Assembly: GCF_004217555.1 (NCBI RefSeq)
Contig: NZ_SHKW01000001.1
Coordinates: 2,542,001-2,606,000, forward strand
Length of the DNA: 64,000 bases
Source of the DNA: Edaphobacter modestus
Lineage (GTDB): Bacteria > Acidobacteriota > Terriglobia > Terriglobales > Acidobacteriaceae
Reading direction: 5' to 3'
Under the pieces are notes generated by a model, which was given only the letters and a program-made list of their open reading frames with translations, was not told the DNA's origin and ran no database searches. This document shows, piece by piece, positions 55,862 through 64,000 of this stretch. How positions within the stretch are numbered: the first letter of the stretch is position 1; the number at the start of each line of letters is the position of its first letter. A program made the translations under genes and the position numbers.

Positions 55862-55865
55862 CTAG
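54915..55865 (+). CDS. IS481 family transposase, right copy
   Basis: 316 residues, identical to the protein at 43536-44486 and apparently complete, with all three DDE residues. Its TAG stop is the last three bases of the flanking CTAG, so the element itself has no stop codon. Confidence 0.92.
   Translation: MDYHQNARLTVHSREQLAKRVVEQRCTWKQAAACFHVSAKTAAKWVRRYREFGLEGLRDRSSRPRRLRQPTSIELVGRVEVLRRQRWTGLRTAQQTGLSRATVSRILRRLKLNQMRDLEPRPAVVRYEHACAGDMLHLDIKKLGRIVRPSHRVTGDRRDSVGGAGWEYVHVAIDDHSRIAFSAIYPDEKQASVLHFLEAALAYYARFGIRFRAVLTDNGPAYRSRQFAHACRALGLKHHFTRPYTPRTNGKAERFIQTALREWAYARTYRNSDERSQELRPWLHQYNWHRPHASRGLSPPVSRSALDRNNLLRLHT
54992..55025. repeat. 34-bp perfect palindrome, right copy
   Basis: Same palindrome as at 44376-44409. 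Confidence 0.9.
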
Positions 55866-55986
55866 CCGGGGCGGAGGGATTCGAAGACTAGCCTCCGCAA
55901 TCCGCCATGTTTCTGACTTCACGGTACTTCTGTCGTAACTCGCTGACCTAAGCGATTTCCAGGAAGTCTCTGGCTTCCCCTATTGT

Positions 55987-56343
55987 CTATAGATTCTTCC
56001 CTGGGGAAGCAATTTCCACCAAAAGCGGTATCGCTGGTATCACCCCCTCCTTTCGCACTAGGCAGCTTGTGAGATGCAGTGTCTGGAGAAACTGTTCGTA
56101 CTCAAAACCAGTCCAGCCGAGTTGGCGTTCCCAGTAGCCATAGGCCTCGAACTGATAGACCATCACGGCACGCTGTTCGCCACCATGGCCCTGAAGATCC
56201 GCCTGGCCATCGCCATCCAGATTCAATCGGCGTGCAAGAACTCGGTGGGGTACGGAGTGCTTCCAGATCGCTGTACGTACCCGCTTTCCTCGCCATTCAA
56301 TTTCGCGCGGAAGACCGACATTGACGGAGATTAGTTTTGACAT
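55987..56343 (-). pseudogene. MOSC-domain protein, broken in the C-terminal half
   Basis: The first 85 residues match the YiiM-like MOSC family well (SKLISVNVGLPREIEWRGK, RRLNLDGDGQADLQGHGGEQ, FEAYGYWERQLGW). After YEQF the family sequence with the conserved Cys (binding sulfur or molybdenum cofactor) is replaced by unrelated residues to a stop, consistent with a frameshift or 3' deletion. Non-functional as it stands. Confidence 0.75.
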
Positions 56344-56442
56344 AAGCTCCTCGGCTTGGAGATTCGAGGAACATTCACAATCTTCTGTTTATGGATGCCG
56401 TCGCGGCTGGAATTCAAGAGAGCGTGATCTTGCTGCGCCTTG

Positions 56443-57834
56443 TTAAGACGCAGCAGTAGAGAACAGTGAAATGAGTCCCTCTGGAATCGTAGGATGTGCG
56501 AGGATTGCCTCGCGAAGCGAGGTGTAGGGAATCCCACCGAGCATGGCAATCTGCACACATGCCATAATCTCACCTGCACCCACACCGAGCGCTGCGAACC
56601 CGAGGATACTATCGCTGTCGCGCTCCACTAGGCACTTTACGAATCCGCGCGTTTCCATAAGGCTACGCGCCCGCAGCACGGCCCCCATTGGGACCTTGAA
56701 GAGACGATAGGCGATACCTTTATTCTTCGCATCCTTCTCGCTCATTCCAACGCGCGCGAATTCAGGATCCGTGAAGAGGCAGAACGGCACCTGCCTACCG
56801 GTAGTCACCCGGTTCCCGCCGAGTATATTGTCGCGGACCACGCGGAAGTCATCCTCGCTGATGTGCGTGAATTGCGGGCTGCCTGCGATCTCTCCCACTG
56901 CCCACACTCCCGGAGCAGTCGTCTCTAAGCGTTCGTTCACTTTGATATATCCGTTCTCTGTCAGCTCCACTCCGGTGAGTTCCAGCCCAATATCTTTCGT
57001 GTTCGGTACACGTCCAGCTGCGACCAAGAGGTGCGTACCCTCCAGCGACCTCTCCACTCCGCACTGCTCGAGAGTGACACGCACCGACTGTCCTGATACT
57101 CCAGAGATGTTTTTCACCCTGGAGTTCAGAATCAGTTCAATGCCTTCGTCCTTGAAGAGGCTCTGCAGCCTTCTGTGGTGTCATCGTCTTCGCCATGAAT
57201 GACGCTATGATTGCGGTCTATGACGGTGACCTTACTGCCAAATCGGCGCATGTGCTAACTCCAGCCCGACGTATCCCCCTCCGAGAACGATCAGGTGCTC
57301 AGGCACGACCTCGAGTTCCAGGGCCTCGACGTGAGTCGACGGTTGTGCTGACGCGAGTCCAGGAATGTTCTCAATAACTGCGTGGGTCCCTGTGCCGATC
57401 ACCACATCCTTGCCAGTCAGCAATCGTTTTGTTCCGTCCGGCAGCGTTGCCTCAAGTATCTTTGGTCCCACAAATTTCCCTTGTGCTATGACCAGTTCCG
57501 CTCCGCTTTGCTTGTACAGGGCGAGATGCGTGTCTATGAGCCCCTGGACCATTCTGCGTTTTCGATCTCTCACGGCAGACATATTGACGTGAAAGCTATC
57601 GATGCTGATTCCGAACTCTTCGCTGCGGCGAACATTCTGGACAACCTGCGCCGTATGAATAACATTTTTACTTGGTAGACATGCGATGTTGGGGCAGGCT
57701 CCGCCGACATACTTGCGTTCCACCACGGCGACGCGCTGTCCTTGTCCCGCGAAGGTCCACGCCAGCAGTTTCGAACCTGCGCCACTACCAAGGATGAGGA
57801 GATCGTAAACTTCGGGTTGCGCTTGAAAATCCAT
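56443..57834 (-). pseudogene. Flavoprotein disulfide reductase (mercuric reductase/RclA-like), frameshifted
   Basis: Starts at the ATG at 57834 with the FAD site YDLLILGSGAGSKLLAWTFA, the redox pair in GGACPNIACLPSKN and the NAD-site start LIVLGGGYVGLELA. It then shifts frame near 57235 (RFGSKVTVIDRNHSVIHGED) and again near 57190 before LQSLFKDEGIELILNSRVKN, GTHLLVAAGRVPNTKDIGL and the dimerisation domain ending at 56443. Two small indels break an otherwise full-length gene of about 460 codons. It pairs with the DUF417 gene upstream. Confidence 0.85.
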
Positions 57835-57935
57835 ATGTGCGGTTCTCCTTTCGGTTTGGCGTATCTCAGCTGGTATAAAAAACGCCGGGCACTCCAAACG
57901 GACGTGGGACTTTCCCAAGATTTCGTCTGCCTTAG

Positions 57936-58514
57936 TTATTGGCTTTTGTTTTCGGAAAGGATGGCTTTTTTGCCGAAATAGCTGATCAGGTAAAAGGACA
58001 CCCCCAGGGATATGACATCCTTGAAAAGGAACAGGCCCAAAAAGCTCATGTACCTCATCCCGTGAATCCCAGGGACGGAAATTATCGCGCCGGGCGTAGT
58101 TATGACCATAGTGCTGGTTGTAAAGAACATGGCTGATGCAATGAACCCACCTACGATACCGGCTTTAGGCCTCAAATAGCCTGCTATAAACAACAGAGCA
58201 GCAATGATCTCGGTAAGACCGATTAAATCAGAGCCGATATAAGGGCCGAATATTTTGAAGTGCCAGCTGATCAGCGGGCTGTTAGAAACCAGGGAAACTA
58301 TGCCTTCGGCGCCGGGAGCAGTCATCTTGTAGGATCCGGCCCAAAGGAGCATAGCGATCATGCCGATACTGGTAATCAGGAAAGCAATATTACGATCATT
58401 CACCCATGCAGCCAACTTGGCTAAATTGCTTTTGGCTTTCTCTGAAAGGTCAGCAGAATAAACCAGGTTTGGCTTCTCTGCGTTAATTGCTTGTCCTGAC
58501 ACAAACCGACTCAT
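57936..58514 (-). CDS. DUF417 (YkgB/RclC-like) membrane protein
   Basis: 192 residues from the ATG at 58514 (AGGAG 8 nt upstream). Four membrane helices with DUF417 features (AFLITSIGMIAMLLWAGSYK; LTEIIAALLFIAGYLRP; PGIHGMRYMSFLGLFLFKDV). In enterobacteria the family member RclC belongs to the reactive-chlorine resistance operon with the flavoprotein RclA. The same pairing occurs here (102-bp gap), but the flavoprotein gene is broken. An oxidative-stress role is inferred. Confidence 0.88.
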   Translation of the reverse strand: MSRFVSGQAINAEKPNLVYSADLSEKAKSNLAKLAAWVNDRNIAFLITSIGMIAMLLWAGSYKMTAPGAEGIVSLVSNSPLISWHFKIFGPYIGSDLIGLTEIIAALLFIAGYLRPKAGIVGGFIASAMFFTTSTMVITTPGAIISVPGIHGMRYMSFLGLFLFKDVISLGVSFYLISYFGKKAILSENKSQ

Positions 58515-59161
58515 AATCACTTCTCCTGACTGTGGTTGATGGGGTTGCGTATGGGCGCTCTGCCGATAGGCACTCTTTCAATACGCCACGGTTGCCCATC
58601 AACGTGAGCAGAACGAACCTTGTCCATCCTATGTCGATCACGGGCTCGTTTCATCATGTTCGAGTGAAAGCAACCGAAATACCAACTCAGTTCCTCTTCC
58701 TTTGTGGCAGGTTGTCGAGCTAAGTTCTTTCTGTTCTGCAGAATCGAATTGCAACGTCAAAACAAATCTCATTACTAAATGGGATTTCAACTATCAGCGG
58801 AATACCAACTGAGAAACTCATTCCTGAGATTCAACAGATACATCAACGCTTTGGGTTTTAAGTGCAAGAGTCCGGGATTTCAGTGCAGTGACAATGCAGC
58901 TAAATCCCGGAGAAGGATTGAAAACAAACAAGCGTGATTCCGAGAATTGAGTGCAGCGTGACACCAGCTATTCCGCTTGTGACTGGATAGTCTGTTCCGA
59001 GGATGCTCCCGGAGACAAGGCGACGTTCGCGCTCGATCTGCACGCCCCTGCCGGCATGGCATTTCTGGCAGTTGGTACTTTTAGACGTCGTGAGCGATAG
59101 TCATTTACGTTACCGATACGTCGATTTACCTTGTTGTGGAACGAAGGAGGAGGAGATCGAC
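58515..59161. other. Intergenic region with one long dyad
   Basis: No gene recognised. It holds a perfect 9-bp inverted repeat (58872-58880 with 58902-58910) and two related ATACCAACT words (about 58679 and 58802). Confidence 0.4.
58872..58910. repeat. Perfect 9-bp inverted repeat
   Basis: CCGGGATTT and AAATCCCGG around a 21-base loop, 252 bp before the protease start. Could be an operator or the leader hairpin of a transcript. Confidence 0.45.
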
Positions 59162-60103
59162 ATGCTGCCAAAGCAACCGATAGCCGTTCCACAGGACGCC
59201 TTTGACACTGCCGCCGCATTACGCACTCGACTGGCGGCCGCCGCCGCAGGCCCGTACACGGTTGGCGTTGGGCTGAAGCAATCTGGCGGAGAGTTCACCG
59301 ATCAGATCGCCTTGTTCGTCTACGTTCAGGAGAAAAAGCCTGCGAGTGAGGTCCCGGAAGCTGAGCTGGTACCCCCAGAGTTTGGCGGCTACGTTACGGA
59401 TGTAGTGAGGGCCCGGCCGACACTCATCGATGACACGACTCGGTACGACACCTTGCGCGGAGGAATTCAGATTTCCAGAGAGTACACCCTTGCCGATGGC
59501 ATCTTCCGCCCCTCGGTGGGCACGTTGGGAGCGATAGTCCGAAGTCGCGAGACCGGCGCGCCGCAGCTGCTGACCTGTGCCCACGTCGTAAGGCAGTCCG
59601 ACCTGAATGTGTATCAGTCGGTTCAGCTGTTTACCTCACCTGATACAAATCAGGTCGGGACCGTCTTCGCCACGCGAAATGAGTTCTCGCCTCTATTCCT
59701 TGATTGCGCCGTCATCGATCTGAATGGTTCGCGTGACGCCGAAATGAGCGTCCAGGACATCGGGCGGGTGCAGGGCGTGTCGACGCAGCTGCCGGCCCTG
59801 GGCGAGGTTGTGAAGAAGCGCGGCCTACGGACCTTCTTGACGCATGGCTTCGTGGTCAGGTTGATCCCGTCGTCGTCTGTGCCAGCCGTCGATTACTTCG
59901 AGATCAGTGGCGGTGTTCCCTTTGTGACCTTGTTCGCTGGCAAGGGTGACTCGGGATCAGTGGTGCTGAACGCGAGCAATCAGGTGATCGGTCTGCTGTT
60001 CGCGATGCCGGATGAGGATCTCGGCCCCGGACTAGGCAGTCGCGGCCTCGCCATGCCGATTCACAATGTGCAGGAGGCGCTGCAGGTCGATATCGCCACG
60101 TGA
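59162..60103 (+). CDS. Trypsin-like serine protease without signal peptide
   Basis: 313 residues from the ATG at 59162, chosen because GGAGGAGG precedes it; an open extension to 59003 has no ribosome site. The catalytic triad is visible: H141 in LLTCAHVV, D181 in LFLDCAVIDL, S264 in GKGDSGSVVL. The N-terminal 110 residues form an extra domain (YTVGVGLKQSGGEFTDQIAL, FVYVQEKKPASEVP) like that of Nal1-type plant and bacterial proteases. With no signal peptide it is cytoplasmic or exported by another route. It is convergent with the large minus-strand gene that follows. Confidence 0.82.
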   Translation: MLPKQPIAVPQDAFDTAAALRTRLAAAAAGPYTVGVGLKQSGGEFTDQIALFVYVQEKKPASEVPEAELVPPEFGGYVTDVVRARPTLIDDTTRYDTLRGGIQISREYTLADGIFRPSVGTLGAIVRSRETGAPQLLTCAHVVRQSDLNVYQSVQLFTSPDTNQVGTVFATRNEFSPLFLDCAVIDLNGSRDAEMSVQDIGRVQGVSTQLPALGEVVKKRGLRTFLTHGFVVRLIPSSSVPAVDYFEISGGVPFVTLFAGKGDSGSVVLNASNQVIGLLFAMPDEDLGPGLGSRGLAMPIHNVQEALQVDIAT

Positions 60104-60974
60104 GGTGAACCGCCGCCGCACGCTGCTGCTCGACGAGGGTCTCTTCCGGCGCCACGACGGCGCCTCCCTGATGCTGCTCGCGGGCCGGTGTCAGGTAGGG
60201 AGATGGTCGTCAATGTCGTGTCCGCTCCGCACCCCACCGGCCGGCATCTGCGCCCGAAAATCGGGTGACTGGCGAGCGAACCGGGCGGCGGCCTGAATTT
60301 GAGACAGGGACATTCGCGGTAAGCGGCAAAACCATTATCGTCGGGAATCGGATCGACATCGATGGGGTACGGAACGGTCGTTCTCGCAATGAGACCGATG
60401 CGGTCGTTGTGGTGGGCGGAGTCGGGCGCGTGCCGGTCGTTAGATTTCGCCGTGTACAACTCCTCGATTGGTACTGGCCACATCCCTAGATGTCTATAGA
60501 AGGATGCAGTCACAGAAAGGTCAAGTCAAGCTGATTTGCGATCACAGCGAAAAGATCTTTTAGAACCGGGTCGTCAATTGACGAGAACAGATGAGATGAG
60601 AAGGCCGGTCTCCAGCGGGATTAAGCTCCCAAGTTATCGACGCGCTCAAGGTGCTGGAGATAAGGAGACCGGCGATGAAGAAGCCTAACACCACGATGGT
60701 GCAACTGACACTTAACAAGCGGCATGGAACCCTGACCATTTGGTCTGGACCTTGGCTACAGGTCGAGACCTTATTGCGTGCTGGATGAGGCAGGGGACGT
60801 CCTGAGTTAGTAGTTGGAGATGTAGCCGGCAATCTCGGCGTTTTCGTGCCGACGCTCTATCGATGGATTCCAGCCTCCACTGGTCGTGAGTTGGCATCTC
60901 CGCTCTCCTCGACTCTCTTTACTCACCGCAGCAATTATCTTTATGGGCCCCAATTATGCCGGGTAGCCGGGGTG
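60104..60974. other. Intergenic region with transposase-like fragment
   Basis: The first part is GC-rich with no credible gene. At 60604-60673 a perfect 10-bp inverted repeat (GCCGGTCTCC, GGAGACCGGC) ends two bases before an ATG whose 37-codon frame (60675-60788) ends early. Another frame then reads GDVAGNLGVFVPTLYRW, like a transposase helix-turn-helix. This may be a decayed insertion sequence, at low confidence. Confidence 0.3.
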
Positions 60975-63900
60975 TCAACATGCGTCGGGGACGGGGACTA
61001 GCGGCGAGATGCGGAGCATGCGGGCCTGGCCGAGGCGGGCGCCGAGTGGCGTTGCTTCGGTGGGCTCCTCGAAGATTTCGGAGACTAGGGCGGTGAGGGG
61101 TTCGTCCAGCGGCAGGCCCAGCGTGAGCAGTGAGTTTGTCAGGAGGTCTGTAGGAAACAGGCCTTCGCCGTAGAGGATGGGGAGGCCGAAGTGTTCGGGG
61201 TCGTTGCCTTCGTGCGGCGCGAATAGTTGGATTTGGGCGAGCAGAATGTTGCGCCACGCCTGTCCGTCGGCCTGCCGCACGCGGGCATAGAGCAGCGCCC
61301 AGAGATCGGTCTTGGGGACTAACGGCCGGAGATTGACTCCATTGAAGACGGGCGCGGCATAAGGCGCCTGAATGCGGACTCCAGTCGCGTCGCGGGCGGC
61401 CTGGCAAACCAGCGGCGGAGCAGGATGCTGGACTCCGGCGATGCGGAGCATGGGGCCGAATCGGCTTTGTGCCGTGGACCAGCGGCTGGCGGTGTGGCCG
61501 ACACGGACTTCGTAGGTGAAGAAGCCGAACAGGTCGGGCGAAGAGGGCTGCAGGTCAGGCGGAAGAGGAACGAGGTACTTTTTGGGTGCGGTGGGCGAGC
61601 CTTCGAGGGGCTGCATGGCGGAGAGGCCGCTCTCGTCACGGGGTTGGCCGGGAGTGATCAGGCGCATCCACTCGGAATCGATCGGGAGCGGAGGCTCGGC
61701 CGCGTCTGGTATGCGGGTGTCGGGGGCCAGGAGGAGAGGGTCGGGGCCGCGGGCGAGGACACGGACGAAATAGGCGTCTTCGGGGTCTAGGGGCGGCTGG
61801 TCGAACTCGAACCATAACATGCGGCGGCGCGGGTTGCTGGAGGAGTAGTCGTCGGCCGGGATGTACTCGGAGAGGGCGAGGCCTGCTGAGAGGATGCGCG
61901 GCGTCTGCGAGGGAGGCGTGGTGACGGGAAGAAGGATCGAGCGTGACACCTCGTCGCTGGCAGGGCCGTCGAAGGCGAGGCGCGCGACGTAGTCGATAGT
62001 GATTTCGGAGGGGAAGGCGGGCGCGGCGACCGCCGGAGGAACGGCGGGCAGCGGGCGTGGCTTGGGGTCGAAGGCGTCAAAGAAAAGGAGCTCGGTGACT
62101 TGGCGTACCGGTGCGTGGGCGTCGATGGTCTTGACGGTTGTGCCGGTGAGGGCTTTGGGGCCAATGACGCGGGGAAGGCGGAAGCTGGCGACGGTCTCCG
62201 TCACGTCGCCACGGCCTGCGATGCGGACGATGCGGTCTATGGCGATGCCGTCTCCTTTGAGGCCGTCCCAGGTCCAATCGCGGAGCACGTCGAATTTGAC
62301 GACGTTGATCCAGCGCTGGACCAGATCGGAACCGGAGGAGAAGGTGATGGACGATCCCTCAGGCGAGAGGGTGTGCCGGAGAGCGGAGGAGCAGGCGACG
62401 ACCGTGCGTTTGGCGGCGCGGCCGGAGAGAGTGAGAGCAAGGTGGTCGAGGCCGAGTTCGGCGGCCAGCCTTTCGGTGGGCGAAGGCACGCTGTTATCTG
62501 AGGGCGGCGGCTGGAAGAAGAAGGAGCGCAGGGAGGAGAAGCCCTCAGGTTCGCCGAGCAGGTCTGATTCAGCGGTGGCGGCGGCGCGAAGGTCGATGTT
62601 GATCTGCGCGCCGCGGCGCAACTTGTCTTCTGCGAAGTAGCCGGGTTTATCGCGCCCTACAGCGATCAGTTGGAGGCGGAGCGCACGTGCCGTGGGCAGC
62701 GCAAGTGGGCCTTCGTCGGGCTGGTGGCTGGCCAGAGTGATGAGGTCGTCATGGTCTTCGAACGCGAGGTCGAGGGTCATCTCCGGTCCGTCGAAGGTTC
62801 GGGTGGTTTTGTAGAGCGGAAGGTAGGGGATGAGATCGCCGTCGAGGGCCTTGAGCTGGACCTCGATTTCGACGGTGAGGACATCGGGGTCGGGTACGCT
62901 GATCTCGCGGGTGAGTTTGGGGTCGGCGGCGAGCGCGGCCAGGTCGTCTTCGAGGTCGGCGAAGGTGGCGGAGCCGGTGAAGAGGGCTTCCGGGTGGCCG
63001 AGGCGAGGCCTGGCGATGCGGAGTTGGCGCGAGTCTTGCGAGGGGCGCTGGAGGACTTCTATGTGCGCGGGAGGCTTGCGGCGCTGGAAGGTGAGACTCG
63101 CGAGGGAATTGCGATGCGGCTCGGGCAGAGAGACGCTGCTGTCCGGGCCGCCGCGCGTAAGGTCGGAGAGACGGACGCGGAACTCGTAGGTGTTGCCGTA
63201 CTGAAGCCGCACGTCCTTGTCGCCGACCGGCTGAAAGACTTTCTCGCGGTTGAGCATCTGCGGCGGGGCGGCGGGGTCCGGGTTTTGGACTTCAGGGCGG
63301 GCGTGCAGGCTAGTGAGGTCGGGGTCAGTGAGCGCGAGAGAGCTTCCACGCCAGGTCGCGAAGTAGGGTGGGAGCCAGAAGGCCCCGGCCTGCTTGGGAG
63401 AGAGTTGGGCGGGAGCGACTTCGACGACGCCTTCGCCCTGGAAGCTGCCGAGAGAGAATGGGCCGAGGGTAACGTCGCCTATGCTTTCGATGCGGAGCAG
63501 GGAACTCCATGCATCGTCGCCCTGCTTGCGAACATCGACGCGAAAGCCCGCGACGCCGTTGGGGCGGTCGAACATGAGCGTACGGTCCGGATTGAGCTGT
63601 ACCTGCCGATGCAGCCATTCGGCGATTTGCTCGTCGTCCCATGCGAGTTGGATGGAGTCGCCGGCGTCTGTGTTCTGGGCGCAGTGGACGAGCTTGGCGA
63701 GGCCGTCGTCGTAGGTCTGCGCTTCGCGGAAGATATCGTCGGCGATCGAGTCGTCGGGCCCGGTTGTAACGGGAAAGAGGACGGCGGCAAAGACCGGGCG
63801 AGGGACGGACAGTTTCGGGATGCGGGCGGCGTAGCGGGCGAGTATGTCGACTCCGGCGTAGTCGCTAGTGGGATGGAGATCGATGTAGAGCCAGCCGCCT

Positions 63901-63995
63901 TCGGCGAAGAAGGCCGGGTCAGCCGGAGTGACGGTAGCCTGGCCCATGAGGCCGAGGGCAGCGGCGAAATTGGGCTGACGCAGAGCGTAGGCCAT
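60975..63995 (-). CDS. Large protein of unknown function (5' end may lie outside window)
   Basis: 1006 residues from the ATG at 63995; the frame may start further right, beyond the window. No signal peptide, membrane helix or known catalytic motif is visible. The composition is rich in Pro, Leu, Ala and Asp, with many short beta-strand-like stretches (YGNTYEFRVRLSDLTRGG; FFTYEVRVGHTASRWS; LWALLYARVRQADGQAW), suggesting a modular beta-sandwich protein. Codon use is strongly GC-biased and distinct from the rest of the window. It is convergent with the protease gene and could belong to a large surface or phage-tail-like structure, but nothing seen proves it. Confidence 0.75.
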   Translation of the reverse strand: MAYALRQPNFAAALGLMGQATVTPADPAFFAEGGWLYIDLHPTSDYAGVDILARYAARIPKLSVPRPVFAAVLFPVTTGPDDSIADDIFREAQTYDDGLAKLVHCAQNTDAGDSIQLAWDDEQIAEWLHRQVQLNPDRTLMFDRPNGVAGFRVDVRKQGDDAWSSLLRIESIGDVTLGPFSLGSFQGEGVVEVAPAQLSPKQAGAFWLPPYFATWRGSSLALTDPDLTSLHARPEVQNPDPAAPPQMLNREKVFQPVGDKDVRLQYGNTYEFRVRLSDLTRGGPDSSVSLPEPHRNSLASLTFQRRKPPAHIEVLQRPSQDSRQLRIARPRLGHPEALFTGSATFADLEDDLAALAADPKLTREISVPDPDVLTVEIEVQLKALDGDLIPYLPLYKTTRTFDGPEMTLDLAFEDHDDLITLASHQPDEGPLALPTARALRLQLIAVGRDKPGYFAEDKLRRGAQINIDLRAAATAESDLLGEPEGFSSLRSFFFQPPPSDNSVPSPTERLAAELGLDHLALTLSGRAAKRTVVACSSALRHTLSPEGSSITFSSGSDLVQRWINVVKFDVLRDWTWDGLKGDGIAIDRIVRIAGRGDVTETVASFRLPRVIGPKALTGTTVKTIDAHAPVRQVTELLFFDAFDPKPRPLPAVPPAVAAPAFPSEITIDYVARLAFDGPASDEVSRSILLPVTTPPSQTPRILSAGLALSEYIPADDYSSSNPRRRMLWFEFDQPPLDPEDAYFVRVLARGPDPLLLAPDTRIPDAAEPPLPIDSEWMRLITPGQPRDESGLSAMQPLEGSPTAPKKYLVPLPPDLQPSSPDLFGFFTYEVRVGHTASRWSTAQSRFGPMLRIAGVQHPAPPLVCQAARDATGVRIQAPYAAPVFNGVNLRPLVPKTDLWALLYARVRQADGQAWRNILLAQIQLFAPHEGNDPEHFGLPILYGEGLFPTDLLTNSLLTLGLPLDEPLTALVSEIFEEPTEATPLGARLGQARMLRISPLVPVPDAC

Positions 63996-64000
63996 CAGCC

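Noticed and set aside
1..64000. CRISPR array, rRNA or complete tRNA
   Set aside because: No regularly spaced direct repeats and no rRNA-like or full cloverleaf sequence were seen in reading the window.

Overview
The window looks like a chromosomal segment of a soil acidobacterium (Terriglobia, in the Granulicella/Edaphobacter/Terriglobus range). This is inferred from the gene families present: Oar-like and other TonB-dependent receptors, a DUF1800/DUF1501 pair, an acidobacterial-type porin remnant, a GH63-like glucosidase and cupin-type glucose-6-phosphate isomerases. No rRNA or tRNA is present to confirm it. Base composition is patchy, and the GC content steps up at about 60.95 kb. Both are typical of an accessory region.

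Layout. 0-4 kb: end of an RND efflux adaptor gene and a large GH63-like glucosidase (both minus). 4-8.6 kb: small regulators among decayed genes (a GH63 fragment, a frameshifted porin, a truncated IS5 transposase). 8.8-17.8 kb: a compact cluster with a TonB-dependent receptor (minus) facing a soluble histidine kinase, an NtrC-like regulator whose GAFTGA loop reads GAFPGA, and a DUF1800 lipoprotein plus a Tat-exported DUF1501 protein. 17.8-20 kb: a gene graveyard (TniQ-like, permease, SDR and HNH remnants). 20.6-28.7 kb: an intact respiratory operon (caa3 oxidase subunits II, I and III, a membrane protein, a dihaem cytochrome c, a Rieske protein, cytochrome b fused to cytochrome c, CtaG). 28.9-32.9 kb: a broken IS66 inserted in a broken TniA/TniB transposon. 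32.9-36.7 kb: two pseudogenes joined tail to tail. 37-43.5 kb: a sugar locus (ROK kinase, mannose-6-phosphate-isomerase-like protein, two cupin isomerases, sugar porter, DeoR regulator).

43.5-55.9 kb: two 1028-bp IS481-type copies in inverted orientation bracket about 10.3 kb, forming a composite-transposon-like island. Inside are a two-gene RNA repair cassette (Pnkp kinase/phosphatase/ligase plus Hen1 methyltransferase, overlapping by ATGA), an IS110 element, a small membrane-protein gene framed by 60-bp dyad-containing direct repeats, remnants of IS30 and a resolvase, and a frameshifted PD-(D/E)XK-like nuclease gene. 56-58.5 kb: a broken MOSC gene and an Rcl-like oxidoreductase/DUF417 pair with the oxidoreductase broken. 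59-64 kb: a trypsin-like protease and an unrecognised protein of about 1000 residues in GC-rich DNA.

The most interesting items are the mobile Pnkp/Hen1 island, the IS481 copies whose transposase stop codon is supplied by the CTAG target, the covarying dyad repeats around the small membrane-protein gene, and the atypical GAFPGA regulator beside the DUF1800/DUF1501 genes.
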